Source of the DNA: Rickettsiales bacterium
GTDB lineage: Bacteria; Pseudomonadota; Alphaproteobacteria; UBA8366
Length of the DNA: 45,095 bases
NCBI GenBank assembly: GCA_002724555.1
Contig: PBOZ01000103.1
Span: 1 to 45,095, forward strand
Reading direction: 5' to 3'
The notes beneath the pieces are model-generated. The model was not told where the DNA came from, searched no databases, and saw nothing but the letters and a program-made list of their open reading frames with translations. This document shows positions 41,133 to 45,095 of this stretch, in pieces (position 1 is the stretch's first letter; each line of letters starts with the position of its first letter). The translations under genes were made by a program, and so were the position numbers.

Positions 41133-41921
41133 TTACACCATTGCGAACCCGCCATTGATACTTAGGACTTGGCCCGTCACCCAGGATGCACCATCGCTGC
41201 AAAGATAAACAATGCCAGCTGCTATGTCGTCTGGTTGCCCAAGTCGCCGCGTTGGGTACATACGGAGGATGGCCTGTTCACGCTTGGCAAATCGTTCCTC
41301 ACCAATAGAGGCCAGAACTTCCTTTTCACGGCCCTGCCGTAGTTCGGTGTCTGTGGCACCGGGTGAGACCACATTCAAGGTGACGCCGTTTCGGCCGACT
41401 TCTTGCGCAATGGACTTAACGAGTGAGATCACTCCTCCTTTCGCCGCTGCGTAGTAGGAATGCCGAGCTTGCCCGGTTCGGGCTGCATCTGAGGCCAGGC
41501 ACACGATGCGCCCGTATGTGCGGTCGACCATACCTGGCAAAACGCAATGGATAACATTCATCGAACCATAGAGGCAGATGTCCAGCATTTGCTTCCAGTC
41601 TGCGGGCGTTGATTCTATGAATGTCTTGTCGGCTACAATCGCAGCCGTGTTGACCATGATGTCAACGGGACCCAGTGTAGTCTCTGTCTCGGCGATCATT
41701 TTCTGGACGGCTGTCATATCCGTGATATCGCAGGCAAGACCCAGCGTTTCGGAACCGCTCTCTTCTTTGAGTCTGTCCGCCGCCTCGACTGCCCGTTCAC
41801 CCACTACATCAGTCAAGACGACCTTGGCACCTTGTTTGGCCATCATCGCGCCCGCGGCGTAGCCAATACCCCGCCCTCCGCCTGGGATCAGAACTATCTT
41901 ACCGTGAAAACTTTCCGTCAC
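41133..41921 (-). CDS. SDR family NAD(P)-dependent oxidoreductase
   Basis: A 262-residue classical SDR. The Rossmann motif is G-G-G-R-G-I-G near 15-21, N-T-A-A follows near 90, the catalytic Ser lies in C-L-A-S-D-A, and Tyr and Lys are in Y-Y-A-A-A-K. The end, V-T-G-Q-V-L-S-I-N-G-G-F, is canonical. All active-site residues are present, unlike the SDR at 36812. It would interconvert a 3-hydroxyacyl-CoA or an alcohol with the matching ketone. It is first in the minus-strand operon; its start faces the hydrolase operon at 42030 across a 108-base gap. Confidence 0.93.
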   Translation of the reverse strand: MTESFHGKIVLIPGGGRGIGYAAGAMMAKQGAKVVLTDVVGERAVEAADRLKEESGSETLGLACDITDMTAVQKMIAETETTLGPVDIMVNTAAIVADKTFIESTPADWKQMLDICLYGSMNVIHCVLPGMVDRTYGRIVCLASDAARTGQARHSYYAAAKGGVISLVKSIAQEVGRNGVTLNVVSPGATDTELRQGREKEVLASIGEERFAKREQAILRMYPTRRLGQPDDIAAGIVYLCSDGASWVTGQVLSINGGFAMV

Positions 41922-41942
41922 GTCCTATATCCTTTCCGAACC

Positions 41943-41963
41943 GCGCCGCCCGTTGGGCGGCGC
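41943..41963. repeat. GC-rich perfect hairpin in a divergent promoter region
   Basis: GCGCCGCCC (41943-41951) and GGGCGGCGC (41955-41963) are exact inverted copies around a GTT loop, 22 bases from the SDR start and 67 bases from the hydrolase start. As RNA it would be very stable and could attenuate the plus-strand operon; a thymine-rich stretch follows (TCCGTCTTGTTGT). As DNA it could be an operator serving both operons. Confidence 0.6.
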
Positions 41964-42029
41964 TCCGTCTTGTTGTACCGTTTTGGCCGCAACAGGCCAT
42001 GCGGGTATGGAAATAGGAGCCAGAGTGGA

Positions 42030-42857
42030 ATGGACCAGAAGCGAGTGCCTGATGGTTGGGATAAAGATAGAGCCCTTGCTGAAGGCGTTCGGTTAAACGT
42101 TAAGCAAAAAGGGAAGGGACACCCTATTTTGTTGTTTCACGGAGGTATGGGTTCGTGGACGCACTGGATACGTAATATCGACGTTTTGTCTGAGCATTTC
42201 GACGTTCGCGCCATTGATGCACCGAGCTATGGTGAGTCCGAGCAGGTAGACTATGGATTGACGCCCGACGAGTATTTACGTGTTTTTATCGCGTCTGTGG
42301 ACCGGATTGTAAAAGATTACGAGAGTTTCAGTATTGCCGGGTTTTCTTTCGGTGGCGCATGCGGCAGTTCGATCGCTGCCCATTTTGGCTCGAAAGTGCG
42401 GGCAATGACGGTGATAGGGCCCGGCGGGTTTTCCATCAAGGGAAGGCCCCGATTGGATTTCATTCGTTATGGCGATGTAAAGGACGACCCTAAATCCTAC
42501 AGACACGCCCTTAAACACAATCTTTTGCAATTGATGTTAAAGCATCCTGAATCTATCAGCGAAGATGTGCTTGATATGCAACACGACAATGTTGGTCGTG
42601 CAAAATTCAACAGTAGGAATGTTAGCGCACAACCGATTTTACCGATCAATTTAGGCAAGGCTGGTTGTAGGGCACAGCTTATCTACGGCGAGGACGACCC
42701 AACCGCGTTTCCAAGCATTGAGCACCGTGCCAGTCTCATTCGTGAACACGTTCCGAACCTAAAGGTTCATGTACTACCGAATGTTGGCCATTGGGCAATG
42801 TTTGAGGGTGCGGATGATATCAATCGTCTCATTATAGATTTTCATAAAGAGGCCTGA
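42030..42857 (+). CDS. Alpha/beta hydrolase
   Basis: A 275-residue alpha/beta hydrolase. The oxyanion strand reads I-L-L-F-H-G-G-M-G near 33-41, the nucleophile elbow is G-F-S-F-G-G with Ser106, and the acid and base are probably the Asp in Y-G-E-D-D-P-T-A and the His in N-V-G-H-W-A-M. The reading frame continues upstream to 41832, but that part overlaps the SDR gene and lacks family sequence. The ATG at 42030 has AGGAG ten bases before it and gives a normal length. It leads a plus-strand operon with an enoyl-CoA hydratase, a CoA-transferase and an MmgE/PrpD gene, and may release the acid that the transferase then activates. Confidence 0.87.
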   Translation: MDQKRVPDGWDKDRALAEGVRLNVKQKGKGHPILLFHGGMGSWTHWIRNIDVLSEHFDVRAIDAPSYGESEQVDYGLTPDEYLRVFIASVDRIVKDYESFSIAGFSFGGACGSSIAAHFGSKVRAMTVIGPGGFSIKGRPRLDFIRYGDVKDDPKSYRHALKHNLLQLMLKHPESISEDVLDMQHDNVGRAKFNSRNVSAQPILPINLGKAGCRAQLIYGEDDPTAFPSIEHRASLIREHVPNLKVHVLPNVGHWAMFEGADDINRLIIDFHKEA

Positions 42858-42885
42858 GGGTCGAGAGACAAATTGGAGTAGTTCC

Positions 42886-43668
42886 ATGACTTACGAAAAT
42901 ATTATTGTTGAAAATGAGGGACCCGCTTGTATTGTCACATTGAACCGGCCCGAGAGCCGCAACTCGTTTAGTGTCGCGACTATGGCAGAGGTTCTAGCAG
43001 CTGCTCAGGCTGCGGAAGCCGATCCAGACATATTTGGCGTAATTGTTACGGGCGGAGAACAGTATTTCGCGTCCGGTGCCGACCTTAATGAGGCTTTAGC
43101 ACTAAGCGGGCCGAAGAGCGTCGTCGATTATATGAAAAATTGGGAACAACTTCTTCGAGGTCTAGAAGAATTGGAAGTCCCGGTGATTGCTGCAATAGAA
43201 GGGTTCTGCATGACGGGTGGTGCAGAGTTTGTCTTGGCATGCGATATGCGGGTAGGCGCGGAAGGATCAAGCTACGCCATTACCAGTGCCAAAATTGGTA
43301 CCGTCGCAGGAGCTGGCGGGACGCAACGCCTCCCGCGCCTCGTTGGTGTCGGCAATGCGTTGGAAATTATGTTGATGGCGGACCCAATTCCGGCAGATGA
43401 GGCCTATCGCATTGGCTTAATCAATAAATTGACACCTAAGGGTGGGGCTCTTGCGAAGGCAAAGGAGATGGTTGGTGTTCTTGCACAGAGAGCACCTCTT
43501 AGTCTCGCATGGGTGAAACGTGTTGTTTATAACGGTATGCAAATGGACCTGCGTTCGGCCATCGATTACGAGCGTTTCATTGTAACTTCTATTTATCAGA
43601 GTGCCGATCGCAAGGAGGGCATTGGCGCTTTCCTAGAGAAACGTGACGCAAAGTTTAAGGGCGAGTAG
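42886..43668 (+). CDS. Enoyl-CoA hydratase/isomerase family protein
   Basis: A 260-residue crotonase-fold protein. The oxyanion-hole blocks are Y-F-A-S-G-A-D-L-N-E near 62 and G-F-C-M-T-G-G-A-E near 108. The G-A-G-G-T-Q-R-L-P-R-L-V-G block near 145 is canonical. The second catalytic glutamate seems present (N-A-L-E-I-M), but the first position carries Ser (T-S-A-K-I-G-T in place of Q-P-E-I-L-I-G-T). It may therefore be a hydratase with one acid, or an isomerase. It follows the hydrolase by 28 bases and precedes the CoA-transferase by five. Confidence 0.92.
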   Translation: MTYENIIVENEGPACIVTLNRPESRNSFSVATMAEVLAAAQAAEADPDIFGVIVTGGEQYFASGADLNEALALSGPKSVVDYMKNWEQLLRGLEELEVPVIAAIEGFCMTGGAEFVLACDMRVGAEGSSYAITSAKIGTVAGAGGTQRLPRLVGVGNALEIMLMADPIPADEAYRIGLINKLTPKGGALAKAKEMVGVLAQRAPLSLAWVKRVVYNGMQMDLRSAIDYERFIVTSIYQSADRKEGIGAFLEKRDAKFKGE

Positions 43669-43673
43669 TTCGT

Positions 43674-44906
43674 ATGAGCGTAGCGAATAAGATGTCGCCG
43701 GATTTTGTCTTGTCGGGCATTAAGGTAGTTGATTTTAGCCGTTTGCTCCCGGGCCCTTGGGCTACGCAGATGATGGCGGATTTCGGCGCCGAGGTTATCA
43801 AGGTTGAGCAACCGGAGATTGGGGATGGTGCACGTCATAATCCGCCGAATTATGAGACGACTAGCGCCTATTTCCATAGTGTGAACCGTAATAAGCGCGG
43901 CATAACGCTAGATTTAACAAAGCCGGAGGCGCAATCCGTTGCGCATCAATTGATTGAGGGTGCGGATGTTGTTCTTGAATCTTATCGAGTGGGCGTGACT
44001 AAGAAGCTCGGTATTGATTATGAGACATGCAAGAAACTTAACGAAAAGGTAATTTACTGCTCAATTACTGGCTTCGGCCAAGATGGTCCATTGGCACCCA
44101 TTCCCGGCCATGATCTGGTTATCCAAGCCGTGACTGGCATAATGGGTACTAACCTAGAGCGCGGCCTTGGGGTCCCTGAAGTGCCGCTGTTCCAGGCAGC
44201 GGATTATTCCGCGGGTGCGGTCGCGATGATTGGCATTCTGCTTGCTCTAATGCGGCGTCAGCAGACGGGTGAAGGACGTTTCGTCGACTGCTCAATGTTC
44301 GATAGTCTATTCTCTATGGCGAATATTGCTTTGAGTAGTGGCATGGCAACGCAGGCTGGGTACAGCGGCAAGCCGGTTGTCGAATCTTACGGCGGCAATC
44401 CGCGTTACAACCACTATACTACCAAGGATGGAAAGGGCGTCGCGATTTCTTTGCTGGAGGCGAAACTTTGGCGGGAATTTTGCACCATTATTGAACGAAC
44501 CGATCTGATTGATGAAGACGAAAGTCCCGCCGATAGGCACACGACGCACGGCGAGAAGGGCAAAATCTATTGTCAGGTTTTGACAGATTATTGTGCGGCG
44601 CGGACGCGAGACCAAATTGTCAAAGAATTAACGGCAATTGGCGCGCCAATTTGTCCGATCTTAACGCCGGGCGAAGCGTTGGTAGACGAGCATGTTAAGC
44701 ATCGGGGGCTTATCGAATATATTGACGCCCCTGGTGAGGGCACGATTGCGCAGATTGGTAATCCGCTCGCTGGAATGGGCCTTTCGAAAAGTAAACGCAA
44801 CCCGGCGCCGAGGCTCGGCCAAAACAATTGCGAAATTCTTGCTGAATTGGGTTATTCTGAAGATCAGATTGCTGATCTGGAAAAAATGGGGGTAATGGGA
44901 CAATGA
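43674..44906 (+). CDS. CaiB/BaiF CoA-transferase with racemase-like active site
   Basis: A 410-residue CaiB/BaiF protein (V-V-D-F-S-R-L-L-P-G-P near 18-28, G-A-E-V-I-K-V-E-Q-P near 38). All three positions used by alpha-methylacyl-CoA racemase appear to be filled: His146 in P-G-H-D-L-V-I, Asp177 in Q-A-A-D-Y-S-A-G, and Glu262 in S-L-L-E-A-K-L-W. It could therefore be a racemase rather than a transferase; formyl-CoA-type transferases need only the Asp. The Q-T-G-E-G-R-F-V-D block near 197 is typical of both. It starts five bases after the hydratase stop and its own stop overlaps the next start as ATGA. Confidence 0.9.
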   Translation: MSVANKMSPDFVLSGIKVVDFSRLLPGPWATQMMADFGAEVIKVEQPEIGDGARHNPPNYETTSAYFHSVNRNKRGITLDLTKPEAQSVAHQLIEGADVVLESYRVGVTKKLGIDYETCKKLNEKVIYCSITGFGQDGPLAPIPGHDLVIQAVTGIMGTNLERGLGVPEVPLFQAADYSAGAVAMIGILLALMRRQQTGEGRFVDCSMFDSLFSMANIALSSGMATQAGYSGKPVVESYGGNPRYNHYTTKDGKGVAISLLEAKLWREFCTIIERTDLIDEDESPADRHTTHGEKGKIYCQVLTDYCAARTRDQIVKELTAIGAPICPILTPGEALVDEHVKHRGLIEYIDAPGEGTIAQIGNPLAGMGLSKSKRNPAPRLGQNNCEILAELGYSEDQIADLEKMGVMGQ

Positions 44907-45095
44907 GCATCACGGAAACTCAAAACGCATTGGAAGCTGGTCGTTTCGTGGGGTCCGCGATCGGACGTAACTACCCAAGTGAAATATTGGATGCCGCTAA
45001 AATGTGCCTTGTTGATTGGTGTGGTGTGGCGCTCGGTGCACGCAATGAAGAAGCGCAAGTGGCGGTACGCAATGTTGCAATGAATTGGGGTACGA
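44903..45095 (+). CDS. MmgE/PrpD family protein, N-terminal part only
   Basis: The first 64 codons of a gene that runs off the window edge. It starts at an ATG that overlaps the CoA-transferase stop by four bases. Residues 31-50 read I-L-D-A-A-K-M-C-L-V-D-W-C-G-V-A-L-G-A-R, the helix that opens MmgE/PrpD proteins, much like H-A-L-L-D-W-I-G-V-A-L-A-G in the family member at 25760. The family's D-D-x-H-P block would lie just beyond the edge. It is the last visible gene of the plus-strand operon that began at 42030. Confidence 0.85.
   Translation, partial: MSITETQNALEAGRFVGSAIGRNYPSEILDAAKMCLVDWCGVALGARNEEAQVAVRNVAMNWGT

Noticed and set aside
41832-42029. Upstream extension of the alpha/beta hydrolase to 41832
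   Set aside because: The extra 66 residues overlap the divergent SDR gene and its promoter and show no family sequence; AGGAG precedes the ATG at 42030.
1-45095. Mobile elements, CRISPR arrays, tRNA or rRNA genes
   Set aside because: I found no transposase or integrase motif, no regularly spaced repeats, and no tRNA cloverleaf in the gaps between genes.

Overview
The window is about 45 kb of dense bacterial chromosome of roughly half GC. It holds 42 intact or edge-truncated protein genes and one gene remnant. Coding spacing is tight, with many ATGA or TAATG start/stop overlaps. I see no rRNA, tRNA, CRISPR array, insertion sequence, integrase or phage gene. The content is almost wholly catabolic and CoA-ester based: CaiB/BaiF CoA-transferases and racemases, acyl-CoA dehydrogenases, enoyl-CoA hydratases, a MaoC hydratase, an acyl-CoA carboxyltransferase, an ADP-forming acyl-CoA ligase, MmgE/PrpD proteins, phytanoyl-CoA and TauD-type dioxygenases, a Baeyer-Villiger monooxygenase and a BKACE protein. 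This mix, with a two-domain Sua5 and a small conserved protein at 16767, suggests a free-living, probably marine or soil alphaproteobacterium (Rhodospirillales-like). That placement is inference; no marker gene proves it.

Layout. 1-1551: a cut PaaI-type thioesterase divergent from an MmgE/PrpD gene. 1803-4295: a CMP-sugar synthase divergent from a GT-B glycosyltransferase, a small surface-glycan island. 4297-8313 (minus strand): a four-gene operon, read from 8313 downward, of an uncharacterised 351-aa protein, a UGSC selenoprotein with an in-frame TGA and a SECIS-like hairpin, an alpha-methylacyl-CoA racemase and a CoA-transferase. 8471-14540 (plus strand): the divergent LysR regulator, a CocE/NonD hydrolase, two tandem phytanoyl-CoA dioxygenases, an atypical epimerase and a small membrane protein. 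An ATAC-N7-GTAT LysR box lies in the shared upstream region, about 66 bases from the start point I predict for the selenoprotein operon. 14632-18139: a DapA-family aldolase, a 10-formyl-THF hydrolase-like protein, a small conserved protein and Sua5. 18236-21153: hydrolase, SnoaL-like protein and Baeyer-Villiger monooxygenase, a likely ketone-to-ester-to-acid module. 21182-21352: remnant of an SGNH/GDSL esterase. 21482-28997: TPR protein, TauD-type oxygenase, BKACE, MmgE/PrpD, phytanoyl-CoA dioxygenase, hydrolase. 29035-37582: carboxyltransferase, ADP-forming ligase, MaoC, tartrate/isopropylmalate-type dehydrogenase, enoyl-CoA hydratase, acyl-CoA dehydrogenase and an SDR lacking the usual catalytic Tyr. 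37851-45095: two divergent operons for acyl-CoA breakdown, one carrying a 687-aa double CoA-transferase.

How it works together. The genes read as several small substrate-specific modules that activate an organic acid as a CoA thioester (CoA-transferase or ADP-forming ligase), correct its stereochemistry (racemase), dehydrogenate and hydrate it, and cleave it. Oxygenases and hydrolases prepare the substrates. The most notable item is the selenoprotein operon. Its conventional enzymes handle 2-methyl-branched acyl-CoA esters, while the UGSC selenoprotein and its 351-aa neighbour have no assigned reaction. It is the best candidate here for an undescribed system.
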